Below, piece after piece: positions 7,823 through 15,786 of a stretch of 59,224 bases of DNA (its first letter is position 1; every line of letters begins with the position of its first letter). The translations under genes and the position numbers were made by a program. The notes beneath the pieces were generated by a model. It had not been told where the DNA came from and searched no databases. It saw nothing but the letters and a program-made list of their open reading frames with translations. The stretch comes from Bacteroidota bacterium (GTDB lineage: Bacteria > Bacteroidota > Bacteroidia > 2-12-FULL-35-15): NCBI GenBank assembly GCA_021323165.1, contig JAJTCJ010000014.1, positions 1 through 59,224 of the forward strand, given 5' to 3'.

Positions 7823-9148
7823 ATGAAAAAGATATTTTTACTCTCCTTTCTTTTACCATTCATTTGCATTGCACAATCCTCGCTTTTACCGCATATAGGT
7901 TTGTATAATCCTCCATTAAACTCCGACCCTATTTGTACAATTCCTGTGTATACAGGTGAAATGGACACATCAGGTTACTCCGAAGGAAACCCAGTTCCTG
8001 ATTTTACTTTATATAAAACTAATGGAGATTCTGTAAGGCTGAGTGATGAACTTGCTTTAGGTAAGCCTGTTTTACTTGTAGGAGGTAATTATACTTGTCC
8101 TATCTTCCGTCAGAAAATTGTTGAGCTTAATAACATCGCATCCTATTATTCCGGACAGTTAAAAGTGTATGTAGTTTACGGTGTGGAAGCTCATCCAATT
8201 GTTGACCCAAGCCCTTACAGTGGGTTTGTCTGGACAACATCCCAGAACAACAATGAAGGTGTTCTTTATGAACAACCCGACACTTATGGAGAACGCATTG
8301 AATTGATTGATTCATTGCGAGCCAATTATAATATTGTTCCTGAAATTTTAGTTGACGGTCCTTGTAACCAGTGGTGGCTAAACTTTGGTCCTGCACCTAA
8401 CAACGCTTACCTAATAGACACAAATGGCATTGTCCGTGCAAAACAAGGTTGGTTCCAGCGCGCACCTGAAAACCTATGGTGTGATATAGATTCACTTTTC
8501 GGAACAAATTCAGGTAACTGCACAACAGTGGGAAACAACGGATATTTTAATTTCTCTCTGACTGATATCGACAGCACAGCTTATGGCGTCCCAACGGATG
8601 TTCTGGCAATACACAGTGTTCTTCGAAACCTGTCTTCCACAGACAATGTTGAAATAAATATTTCCAAACAATTTATTAATATTCCTGTGGATTGGTCAAC
8701 TGCCTTATGTGGTGATATCTGTTATGCACCAACAGTGAATTCTACAAACGTGACTATTGCTCCGTCTGACAGCCTTAACTTTACATTTTATTTTTATACT
8801 GGTGCCAGTGCAGACAGCGGTTATGTTAAAGTTCGTTTTAAAAACCTGAATGCTCCTGTAAATACTGTGAATCAACGTTTCTTTGGAGTGACTCTTGATC
8901 CGCTCGGGATCCCGGATGACAATATTTCAACACTGAGCATTTATCCAAATCCGGCTCATGATAATATCACAATTCTATCAGATCTTTTTATAGGAAAAAA
9001 CTATAGTGTGCTCGACAACTCAACAAGGGTTCTGATAAGAGGAACACTTCAGAACAAAACAGAACTACCACTCGAAAATCTTTCAAAAGGTATTTATTAC
9101 TTAATGATAGACGGACAGACAAAACCATACAAGATCATTAAGCAATAA
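7823..9148 (+). CDS. T9SS-exported protein with iodothyronine-deiodinase-like thioredoxin domain
   Basis: A 441-residue protein with signal peptide (residues 1-18, ending CIAQ). Residues about 45-215 form a thioredoxin-fold domain: PDFTLYKTNGDSVRLSD, then VLLVGGNYTCPIFRQKIVEL and VYVVYGVEAHPIVDPSPYSG. The NYTCPIF and VVY-EAHP motifs are those of the deiodinase family, in which the active site is NFGSCTUPPF; here the selenocysteine position is a cysteine (TGT), as is usual in bacterial relatives. A middle beta-rich region (about 235-360) resembles a DUF11/CARDB-like domain. Residues 370-441 are a type A T9SS sorting domain (LSIYPNPAHDNITI through GIYYLMI). The protein is therefore expected at the cell surface. 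Its substrate is unknown; thyroid hormone is not implied. It is followed by a strong terminator. Confidence 0.82.
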   Translation: MKKIFLLSFLLPFICIAQSSLLPHIGLYNPPLNSDPICTIPVYTGEMDTSGYSEGNPVPDFTLYKTNGDSVRLSDELALGKPVLLVGGNYTCPIFRQKIVELNNIASYYSGQLKVYVVYGVEAHPIVDPSPYSGFVWTTSQNNNEGVLYEQPDTYGERIELIDSLRANYNIVPEILVDGPCNQWWLNFGPAPNNAYLIDTNGIVRAKQGWFQRAPENLWCDIDSLFGTNSGNCTTVGNNGYFNFSLTDIDSTAYGVPTDVLAIHSVLRNLSSTDNVEINISKQFINIPVDWSTALCGDICYAPTVNSTNVTIAPSDSLNFTFYFYTGASADSGYVKVRFKNLNAPVNTVNQRFFGVTLDPLGIPDDNISTLSIYPNPAHDNITILSDLFIGKNYSVLDNSTRVLIRGTLQNKTELPLENLSKGIYYLMIDGQTKPYKIIKQ

Positions 9149-9173
9149 ATATCCGGATATGTTTTTTTTAAAG

Positions 9174-9203
9174 GATCTCATTTCTAAAATGAGATCTTTT
9201 TTT
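9174..9203 (+). terminator. Rho-independent terminator after the deiodinase-like gene
   Basis: A perfect 10-bp stem GATCTCATTT/AAATGAGATC with a three-base CTA loop is followed by seven T. It ends transcription of the gene closing at 9148 and insulates kmo. Confidence 0.85.
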
Positions 9204-9230
9204 ATTATTATCTAAACAACTTTTTAACTT

Positions 9231-9238
9231 TATCTTTG
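9231..9238 (+). promoter_or_regulatory. -7 promoter element for kmo
   Basis: TATCTTTG is a perfect TAnnTTTG match located 23 bases before the kmo ATG and directly after a terminator, so kmo must have its own promoter nearby. No convincing -33 TTTG is seen at the right spacing. Confidence 0.5.
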
Positions 9239-9261
9239 AAAGCATTTCATTACCAAAAGAC

Positions 9262-10611
9262 ATGGAGAATAAAAAAACAACAATAGTCGGTGCCGGTTTA
9301 GTTGGCTCACTTTTATCAATATATTTAGCAAAACGGGGATATAAAATTGACCTTTTTGAACGCAGGCCTGATATGCGTAAAGCGAAGATTTCAGCGGGCA
9401 AATCCATCAACCTTGCACTGAGCGACCGCGGATGGAAAGGACTTGAAGGTGTCGGCATTGCTGATGAAATAAAAAAGATAGCAATACCAATGTATGGAAG
9501 GCAGATCCACCACAAAGATGGATCTACTGCGTTTCAGCCTTATGGAAAAGACAACCAAGCGATCTATTCTGTTTCACGTGCAGAGATAAATATGCGCCTG
9601 ATGGAGCTTGCGGAAAAACAAGACAGTGTAAAGATCCATTTTAATGAACGCTGTACTTCCATCGACAGAACTAAGCTTGAAGCACATTTTGAAAATACCG
9701 AAACGCATAAAACCAGTTCTGTTCAAAGTGATCTGCTGTTTGGTTCTGATGGAGCCTTTGCTGCTTCGCGTCTGAATCTGCAGCTTACAAGCGACCGCTT
9801 CGAATACAATCAGCATTATATCTCTGCAGGTTATAAAGAATTGATCATTCCTCCGGGGCCAAACGGAGAATTCATGATAGAGAAAAACGCACTGCATATC
9901 TGGCCGCGCGGAAGCTTTATGATGATTGCCCTTCCAAACACTGATGGGAATTTTACATGTACTCTATTCTTCCCGTTCGAAGGAGAAAAGTCTTTCGCGA
10001 CAATAAAAACACGTGATGATGTAAAGAAATTCTTTGATGAGGAATTCCCGGATGCTGTTCCTTTAATGCCTACCCTTCTTGATGATTATATGAATAATCC
10101 AACATCATCACTTGTAACAGTTAAGTGTTATCCATGGACATTTGATGAAAGAATCGCATTGATCGGAGATGCTGCCCATGCCATTGTTCCATTCTACGGA
10201 CAAGGCATGAATTGCGGGTTTGAAGATTGTGTTGTATTAAATCAGCTTATCGATAAGCACAAGGAGAACTGGCCTGAAATTTTAGATGAATATCAGAAAC
10301 TAAGAAAGCCGGATGCTGATGCTATTGCTGATCTTGCGATAATGAACTTTGTAGAAATGCGCGATAAAACAGCTGACCCGAAATTCCTTCTTCAGAAAAA
10401 GATAGAAGCAAGATTCAGCAGCAAATATCCTGACAAATGGATCCCGCTATATTCAATGGTAACTTACAGCCCGCATATAAGATATTCAACTGCATTGAAA
10501 GAAGGAAGAAAGCAGGAAGCTATCATGGAAAAGGTCATGGCGATGCCTGAGATTGAACAGAAATGGGACAGCGAGGAAGTTGAGAAGGAAATATTAAAGA
10601 ATTTAAAATAA
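9262..10611 (+). CDS. kmo: Kynurenine 3-monooxygenase
   Basis: An FAD- and NADPH-dependent aromatic hydroxylase that converts kynurenine to 3-hydroxykynurenine with O2. At 449 residues it has the usual length. The FAD-binding Rossmann motif VGAGLVGSLLSIYLAKRGY sits at residues 7-25 with the acidic strand end LFERRPDMRK. Further family motifs are SINLALSDRGWKGLEGVG (about 49-66), a central GSDGAFAASR (about 160-169) and the second FAD motif ALIGDAAHAIVPFYGQGMN (about 308-326). A C-terminal hydrophobic amphipathic region (NFVEMRDKTADPKFLLQKKIEARF) is typical. The product is the substrate of kynureninase, encoded 3 kb upstream. It has its own promoter and is not in an operon with kynU. Confidence 0.96.
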   Translation: MENKKTTIVGAGLVGSLLSIYLAKRGYKIDLFERRPDMRKAKISAGKSINLALSDRGWKGLEGVGIADEIKKIAIPMYGRQIHHKDGSTAFQPYGKDNQAIYSVSRAEINMRLMELAEKQDSVKIHFNERCTSIDRTKLEAHFENTETHKTSSVQSDLLFGSDGAFAASRLNLQLTSDRFEYNQHYISAGYKELIIPPGPNGEFMIEKNALHIWPRGSFMMIALPNTDGNFTCTLFFPFEGEKSFATIKTRDDVKKFFDEEFPDAVPLMPTLLDDYMNNPTSSLVTVKCYPWTFDERIALIGDAAHAIVPFYGQGMNCGFEDCVVLNQLIDKHKENWPEILDEYQKLRKPDADAIADLAIMNFVEMRDKTADPKFLLQKKIEARFSSKYPDKWIPLYSMVTYSPHIRYSTALKEGRKQEAIMEKVMAMPEIEQKWDSEEVEKEILKNLK

Positions 10612-10675
10612 TTTCAAGTTTCAGATTGTAGGTTCTGGGCGTGTTTAAAATTTGAAATCTTTAATTTGAAATCTT
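10612..10675 (+). repeat. AATTTGAAATCTTT-type simple repeat
   Basis: The gap between kmo and the next gene holds AATTTCAAGTTTCAGATT, then AAATTTGAAATCTTTAATT and TGAAATCTTTT: a tandem/inverted array of TTTGAAATCT units. The same unit appears inside the hemL coding region at 4196-4232. The next gene begins with a TTG inside the last unit. Confidence 0.5.
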
Positions 10676-10981
10676 TTGATCTATTCAAAAAAATATCTCA
10701 TTGTAAAACTGCTGATCGAGAATCTCAGTAAATATGAGCTCATGGGAATCTACCGCCCCCAGGCATATTGCAAAGGCGCTAAAGGGTACAGCAGCGAATG
10801 CCAGGTAGAGCTTTTCAAAAAACCAATTGAACCAGGTAAATCTGAAGTCCTTAAAGCCGTTCTTGTAAATCCTGTGGGATTTGGAGAGCATTTACATGAA
10901 GGAAGTTTGTTAACTTTACGTAATGGTATAGATGTAGAGGCAAAAGCGATAGTGCTGGAGATCATCGGATACAAGAACTGA
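10676..10981 (+). CDS. Stand-alone EF-Tu domain III-like protein
   Basis: A 101-residue protein read from a TTG start at 10676, because an in-frame stop lies nine bases upstream. The pattern of IYRPQAYCK, the variable loop, VELFKKPIEPGKSEVLKAVLV, then LHEGSLLTLRNGIDVEAKAIVLEII follows the C-terminal beta-barrel (domain III) of elongation factor Tu (FNGYRPQFY ... PGDNV ... GLRFAIREGGRTVGAGVV). No GTPase domain is present. Small free EF-Tu-like barrels do occur in Bacteroidota, but their role is unknown. The first ATG (10742) would remove the first strand of the barrel, so I prefer TTG. It follows kmo after a simple repeat that may have replaced the original leader. Confidence 0.6.
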   Translation: MIYSKKYLIVKLLIENLSKYELMGIYRPQAYCKGAKGYSSECQVELFKKPIEPGKSEVLKAVLVNPVGFGEHLHEGSLLTLRNGIDVEAKAIVLEIIGYKN

Positions 10982-11040
10982 AATTTATATCTTAGGTACG
11001 AGAGCCATTGTAATGACTTATTAAATCAATTTAAGAAAAC

Positions 11041-12861
11041 TTGATAAAAATCAAACACATATTATTTTTCATTTATTTTTTAGCTCCTCTCTGCATTATT
11101 GCACAGCCGGGAACTGATGAGCAGCTTGCCCAGCAATTCTATCAGAACAAAGAGTTTGATAAAGCCCTGGAATATTATGAAAAGCTTTATAACAAAAAAT
11201 CACCTGACCAGTTTTACACACCTTACTTAAACTGTTTGCTTGAGTTAAAAGAATTTAAGAAAGCGGAAAAAATTGTAAGGAAACAAATAAAGAATCATCC
11301 TGAAAGCCTTAATCTCTATGTCGATCTTGGAATGGTCTTCCTGCGTTCTGATGAACCTGCTAAAGCTAAGGTGGAATGGGAGAAAGCAATCAAGCAAATA
11401 AGAAATGATGACCAGGTGTTTCCTCTCGCCAATGCATTTATGTCATTAAGAGAATACAATTATGCTATTGAAACGTATTTAAAAGGGAGAAAAACCTCTC
11501 CGACAAATTATCCATTCAGCTTCGAGCTTGCAGATGTGTATCGGGTTCAGGGAAACCAGGTTGCAATGATCAATGAATACCTGAATGTCCTTGAAACCAG
11601 CGATTCCTATATTCAAAGTGTTCAGAATGCATTACAAACAAGTTTTGGTAATGAAGCCGACAGCAAGCAAAATGAAATTTTAAAAACCGAGCTTCTAAAA
11701 CGAATTGCGAGGAGTCCGGATAAAACAATATTCTCCGAACTCCTGATCTGGATGCAGATACAGATCAAAGATTTTGAAGGAGCATTTATTCAAGCGAAAG
11801 CATTGGATAAAAGAAAAAAAGAAGAAGGAGTTCGCGTAATGGGCCTTGCTCAGTTGTTTGCACAGAATGAAAGCTATGACATTGCCATACGGGCGTATCA
11901 ATATGTGATAGCCAAAGGAAAGGACAATTACTATTACACCAATGCCAGGATGGAACTGTTAAATGTTTCATACCTGATGATCGTTTCAAAAGGCAATTAT
12001 ACAAATGCCGACCTTTTAGAACTGGAGAAGAATTTCAATATAACAATAAGTGAACTTGGAAAATCAGCTTCAACTGCTTCCCTCCTCAAAAACTTTGCTC
12101 ATCTGCTTGCATTTTATTTAACCAAACCAACCGAAGCAATTGCGCTTTTAGAAGAAACCATCGCGCTTCCTCAGCTTTCTGCAATCACGCAGGCGGAATG
12201 TAAACTGGAGCTGGCTGATATATTACTAATGACAGGAGATATCTGGGAAGCATCATTACGTTATTCGCAGGTTGAAAAATCATTTAAATATGATGCGATC
12301 GGACAGGAAGCAAAGTTTCGGGTTGCAAGAATTTCTTATTACACCGGAGATTTTAAATGGGCACAGGCACAACTTGACGTTTTAAAAGGCGCTACTTCAA
12401 AACTTATCGCGAATGATGCACTTGAACTTTCGCTTACAATTAGTGACGCACTGGCTATCGATACCAATACCGCACCGCTCCTGATCTACGCACGTGCTGA
12501 TCTTCTTGCTTTCCAGAACAAAGATGATCTTGCAAAGACTACGTTGGATTCCATAAATAAATTATATCCAAACCATGCTCTGGCGGATGATATACTTTTC
12601 AAAAAGGCTCAGCTGGAAATGAAACACGGCAGGCTAAATGAAGCTGCTGCGTTGTATGATACCATCATCAATACCTACAGTGAAGACATTCTTGCTGATG
12701 ATGCCTTATTCAAACTGGCCGACCTGAATGAATATCATTTCAAAAATAAAGACAAAGCCAAAGAATTGTATCAGCAATTGCTTGAAAAATATCCGGCAAG
12801 CTTATATGTTGTGGAAGCAAGAAAACGTTTCAGAAAACTCAGAGGCGACTTAATAAATTAA
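11041..12861 (+). CDS. Secreted tetratricopeptide-repeat protein
   Basis: A 606-residue protein starting at TTG, with a clear signal peptide (ILFFIYFLAPLCIIAQ). The rest is helical and built of TPR and TPR-like repeats, for example AQQFYQNKEFDKALEYYEKL (about 30-49), AECKLELADILLMTGDIWEASLRYSQVEK (about 385-413), ILFKKAQLEMKHGRLNEAAALYDTI and ALFKLADLNEYHFKNKDKAKELYQQLL near the end. Such proteins are periplasmic scaffolds in Bacteroidota; the C-terminal repeats resemble YbgF/BamD-type TPRs. It is followed 12 bases later by a DUF4286 gene and then rsmA, a conserved-looking arrangement on the same strand. The binding partner is unknown. Confidence 0.82.
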   Translation: MIKIKHILFFIYFLAPLCIIAQPGTDEQLAQQFYQNKEFDKALEYYEKLYNKKSPDQFYTPYLNCLLELKEFKKAEKIVRKQIKNHPESLNLYVDLGMVFLRSDEPAKAKVEWEKAIKQIRNDDQVFPLANAFMSLREYNYAIETYLKGRKTSPTNYPFSFELADVYRVQGNQVAMINEYLNVLETSDSYIQSVQNALQTSFGNEADSKQNEILKTELLKRIARSPDKTIFSELLIWMQIQIKDFEGAFIQAKALDKRKKEEGVRVMGLAQLFAQNESYDIAIRAYQYVIAKGKDNYYYTNARMELLNVSYLMIVSKGNYTNADLLELEKNFNITISELGKSASTASLLKNFAHLLAFYLTKPTEAIALLEETIALPQLSAITQAECKLELADILLMTGDIWEASLRYSQVEKSFKYDAIGQEAKFRVARISYYTGDFKWAQAQLDVLKGATSKLIANDALELSLTISDALAIDTNTAPLLIYARADLLAFQNKDDLAKTTLDSINKLYPNHALADDILFKKAQLEMKHGRLNEAAALYDTIINTYSEDILADDALFKLADLNEYHFKNKDKAKELYQQLLEKYPASLYVVEARKRFRKLRGDLIN

Positions 12862-12873
12862 TTAAAATAAAAC

Positions 12874-13173
12874 ATGATCATTTATAATGTAACAGTGAAC
12901 GTTGAAAACGATGTTCGCGAAGAATGGCTCAGCTGGATGAAAGCAGTACATATCCCGGATGTAATGGCAACAGGCTATTTTACTGAGAACAAGATCTGCA
13001 AAGTGCTTGTTGATGAAGAACAGGGAACCACCTACTCTATCCAATACACCTGTTCTGATCTTGAAAAATTAAAAGAGTACCAGAAACTCCAATCCCCGCG
13101 CTTACAGAAAGAAGTGAATGATAAATTCGCAGGAAAGTTTGTGGCATTCAGAACACTGCTTGAGATAGTTTAA
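12874..13173 (+). CDS. DUF4286 family protein
   Basis: A 99-residue protein matching the DUF4286 family throughout: MIIYNVTVNVENDVREEWLSWMKAVHIPDVMATGYF, then CKVLVDEEQGTTYSIQYTC and YQKLQSPRLQKEVNDKFAGKFVAFRTLLEIV. The family has a ferredoxin-like (dimeric alpha-beta barrel) appearance. In Bacteroidota it is commonly next to a TPR protein and rsmA, as here (12 bases after the TPR gene, 25 bases before rsmA). No biochemical function is established. The gene is full length and probably co-transcribed with its neighbours. Confidence 0.85.
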   Translation: MIIYNVTVNVENDVREEWLSWMKAVHIPDVMATGYFTENKICKVLVDEEQGTTYSIQYTCSDLEKLKEYQKLQSPRLQKEVNDKFAGKFVAFRTLLEIV

Positions 13174-13198
13174 AAACATACAATTAAAATAGAACCTG

Positions 13199-13981
13199 AT
13201 GACTGACTTTGTAAGGGCCAAGAAAAAATTAGGACAGCATTTCTTAAGGAATGAAGATATTGCTAAGAAGATAGTGGATGGACTTACACGGACATCAGAA
13301 TACAAACATGTGCTTGAAGTGGGTCCGGGGATGGGTGTTTTAACAAAATATCTTATAGCCAATCCTAATTATGAAACGCATGTGATCGATATTGACAAAG
13401 AATCCATCGCCTACCTGAAAGTTAATTTCCCTTCTCTTGAAAAAAATATAATTGACGGGGATTTTCTAAAACTTGATTTTGACAAACTGTTTGAGGGCAA
13501 TTTTGCTGTGATAGGAAACTTCCCTTATAATATTTCCACCGAGATCTTATTTAAAGTGCTCGATCATAAGAACAGGGTGCCGGAAGTGGTTGGCATGTTT
13601 CAGAAGGAAGTGGCGGAGCGGATTGCGGCCAAACCAAAGAATAAAACCTACGGCATCACAAGTGTATTATTACAGGCATTTTACGACATCGATTATCTGT
13701 TCACTGTCGACAGCAGTGAATTCATTCCTCCCCCACGTGTTCAGTCAGCAGTCATTCGCTTAAGAAGAAATGAAGTTCAGAAACTGGATTGTAATGAAAA
13801 GCTTTTTATCCAGGTTGTAAAAGCGGGATTTAACCAACGCAGAAAAACACTTCGTAACTCTATCCGCGCTTTTAAATTAAAACCGGAATTCTTAGATCAT
13901 AAATATCTTACACAAAGAGCAGAAGAACTTTCTGTGAATGATTTTGTGGCCTTGACGAATATGGTTGAGGTAGGAGTTTAA
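13199..13981 (+). CDS. rsmA: 16S rRNA (adenine1518-N6/adenine1519-N6)-dimethyltransferase
   Basis: RsmA/KsgA dimethylates two adjacent adenines in helix 45 of 16S rRNA late in small-subunit assembly; its loss gives kasugamycin resistance. All expected motifs are present in 260 residues: KKKLGQHFLRNEDIAKKIV at the N terminus, the SAM site VLEVGPGMGVLTKYL (about 39-53), the acidic residue in HVIDIDKE (about 65-72), catalytic motif IV NFPYNIST (about 108-115, the family NLPYxxS) and C-terminal FNQRRKTLRNS. It is preceded by the DUF4286 and TPR genes and followed, after 7 bases, by a tiny membrane protein. Confidence 0.97.
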   Translation: MTDFVRAKKKLGQHFLRNEDIAKKIVDGLTRTSEYKHVLEVGPGMGVLTKYLIANPNYETHVIDIDKESIAYLKVNFPSLEKNIIDGDFLKLDFDKLFEGNFAVIGNFPYNISTEILFKVLDHKNRVPEVVGMFQKEVAERIAAKPKNKTYGITSVLLQAFYDIDYLFTVDSSEFIPPPRVQSAVIRLRRNEVQKLDCNEKLFIQVVKAGFNQRRKTLRNSIRAFKLKPEFLDHKYLTQRAEELSVNDFVALTNMVEVGV

Positions 13982-13988
13982 GCTAAAC

Positions 13989-14144
13989 ATGAAAGAATTT
14001 ATAAACTGGTTGAAGGAAATAAAAGAAGATTTTATAGACTCTTTTGATGGTGATGCTGCCTATTCATATTACAAGCTCGTTCCTATAGTTATTGGCTTCA
14101 TCCTTCTTTTTATTGCTTTAGGTATTGCAATGCTCTTTAATTAA
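13989..14144 (+). CDS. Small single-pass membrane protein (51 residues)
   Basis: A short open frame begins 7 bases after the rsmA stop. It encodes a charged amphipathic N terminus (MKEFINWLKEIKEDFIDSF), a short linker with SYYKL and one strongly hydrophobic C-terminal helix (VPIVIGFILLFIALGIAMLF). The composition is typical of a real tail-anchored micro-protein rather than a chance frame, and spacing suggests co-transcription with rsmA. I know of no named family. Confidence 0.55.
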   Translation: MKEFINWLKEIKEDFIDSFDGDAAYSYYKLVPIVIGFILLFIALGIAMLFN

Positions 14145-14275
14145 ATCCCATTGATTGGAACTACCGTTGTAAATAAACTATCCACATCCTTGGCCTATGT
14201 GATAACGTTAACTCAAAAGTGCCTAGTACTCTCCTATTAATTTCCAAAAAAACTCTCCCCAATAAGGATAAACCT

Positions 14276-14283
14276 TACCTTTG
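14276..14283 (+). promoter_or_regulatory. -7 promoter element for mgtE
   Basis: TACCTTTG, a perfect TAnnTTTG, lies 27 bases before the GTG start of mgtE in the 166-base gap after the small membrane protein. It implies a leader of about 20 bases, too short for an M-box type magnesium riboswitch, and none is seen upstream. Confidence 0.5.
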
Positions 14284-14310
14284 CACCTGAAAATTTAAAA
14301 CCGGCAAAAG

Positions 14311-15708
14311 GTGCAATTTGAATTAACAGAGGACTTTCTAACAAAACTGCAGACTGCCATAGACAGTAATGATACTGTGTATGTAGAATCGCAGCTGAGA
14401 GAGTTATATCCTCCTGATATTGCCGAGATTTTCAATAAGCTGGAACTTGATCAGGTAAAATTCCTTTATAAATATCTTGATGAACAGATTGCAGCCGATG
14501 TTTTAGTCGAGCTGGAAGAAGATGTTCGTGAGGATATCCTTGCTTCCTTAACATCCAAAGAGATCGCTGAACAACTGATCGACAACATGGATTCGGATGA
14601 TGCTGCCGATGTGATCGCGGAGTTACCAGACAATGTGCAGGATGAGGTCCTCTCACACATGGAGGACAGCGAGCAGGCTAGTGATATCGTTGAACTTTTA
14701 AATTATGATGAGAACACTGCCGGTGGTTTAATGGCTACCGAGCTTGTGCGTGTTCATGTACACAGCAATGCTATCGAGTGTGTCCGTGAAATCCGTGAAC
14801 AGGCTGATAATGTTGAGAATATTTACGCTATTTATGTTGTTGATGATAATGAAAAGTTAGTAGGATTACTTCATCTTAAAAAGCTTATCGTTTCTTCTAC
14901 AAGATCAAAAGTATCTGACATTTATGATACAAAAGTAATTTCCGTAAAGACCAACACGGATGCTGAAGAAGTTGCCAACCTCATGGACAAGTACAACCTT
15001 GTTGTATTACCGGTTGTGGATGCATTGGGAAGACTTGTGGGAAGAATCACTGTAGATGATGTTGTTGATGTACGAAGAGAAGAGGAGACAGAAGATGTGC
15101 AGAAGATGGGAGGTATGGAAGCGCTGGATGAACCATACATGAACATGTCGATTTGGGGAATCCTTCGTAAACGTGCCGGCTGGCTGGTTATACTATTTTT
15201 AGGAGAAACACTTACAGCAAGTGCAATGAGCTTTTTCGAAAATGAAATCGCGAAAGCGGTTATTCTTGCAATGTTCATCCCGCTTATTATTTCCAGCGGG
15301 GGTAATACCGGTTCACAGGCATCTACGCTTGTAATACGTGCATTGGCTTTGGGTGAGATCACGGTGCGCGACTGGTGGACCATCATAAGAAAAGAGATCA
15401 GAGTTGGATTGCTGCTTGGATTACTCTTAGGTGTAATCGGATTTGCAAGAGTTGCATTATGGGCTCAGTTCTCTCCTAGCTTCTACGGCCCGCACTGGAT
15501 GCAAATTGCAATGACAGTCGGTTTCTCATTGGTTGGAGTTGTGTTATGGGGCAATACTATCGGTTCTTTATTTCCATTGATCTTAAAGCGTTTGGGACTT
15601 GATCCTGCCGTTTCTTCTGCTCCTTTTGTTGCTACCCTGGTTGATATTACAGGGCTTGTTATCTATTTCACAGTGGCGTCAATACTTCTCGGAAGCATTA
15701 TTTTATAA
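14311..15708 (+). CDS. mgtE: Magnesium transporter MgtE
   Basis: MgtE is a homodimeric Mg2+ channel of the inner membrane, gated by cytosolic Mg2+. The 465-residue protein has the full domain order: MgtE_N superhelical domain (about 20-125, with LYPPDIAEIFNKLE and DDAADVIAELPDNVQDEVLSHME), two CBS domains (about 130-255, with ENIYAIYVVDDNEKLVGLL and VVLPVVDALGRLVGRITVDDV) and a C-terminal five-helix pore domain from about 285. The pore signature IISSGGNTGSQASTLVIRAL (about 328-347) is intact. Translation starts at GTG; no in-frame ATG precedes it. It stands alone behind its own promoter. Confidence 0.95.
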   Translation: MQFELTEDFLTKLQTAIDSNDTVYVESQLRELYPPDIAEIFNKLELDQVKFLYKYLDEQIAADVLVELEEDVREDILASLTSKEIAEQLIDNMDSDDAADVIAELPDNVQDEVLSHMEDSEQASDIVELLNYDENTAGGLMATELVRVHVHSNAIECVREIREQADNVENIYAIYVVDDNEKLVGLLHLKKLIVSSTRSKVSDIYDTKVISVKTNTDAEEVANLMDKYNLVVLPVVDALGRLVGRITVDDVVDVRREEETEDVQKMGGMEALDEPYMNMSIWGILRKRAGWLVILFLGETLTASAMSFFENEIAKAVILAMFIPLIISSGGNTGSQASTLVIRALALGEITVRDWWTIIRKEIRVGLLLGLLLGVIGFARVALWAQFSPSFYGPHWMQIAMTVGFSLVGVVLWGNTIGSLFPLILKRLGLDPAVSSAPFVATLVDITGLVIYFTVASILLGSIIL

Positions 15709-15786
15709 AGTTATCCAAAGGATCTCTCCAATTCTTCTAATGTTAAATGGTAGAATTTCCCTATTTTTACTATAATAGATAAGAAC

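Noticed and set aside
14145-14310. A magnesium-sensing riboswitch (M-box or mgtA-type) before mgtE.
   Set aside because: The promoter box is only 27 bases from the start, leaving no room for an aptamer, and no matching conserved core is seen upstream.
14922-15386. A 154-codon minus-strand frame opposite mgtE.
   Set aside because: mgtE is unmistakable on the other strand, and the minus frame is serine/threonine-rich noise with no family resemblance.
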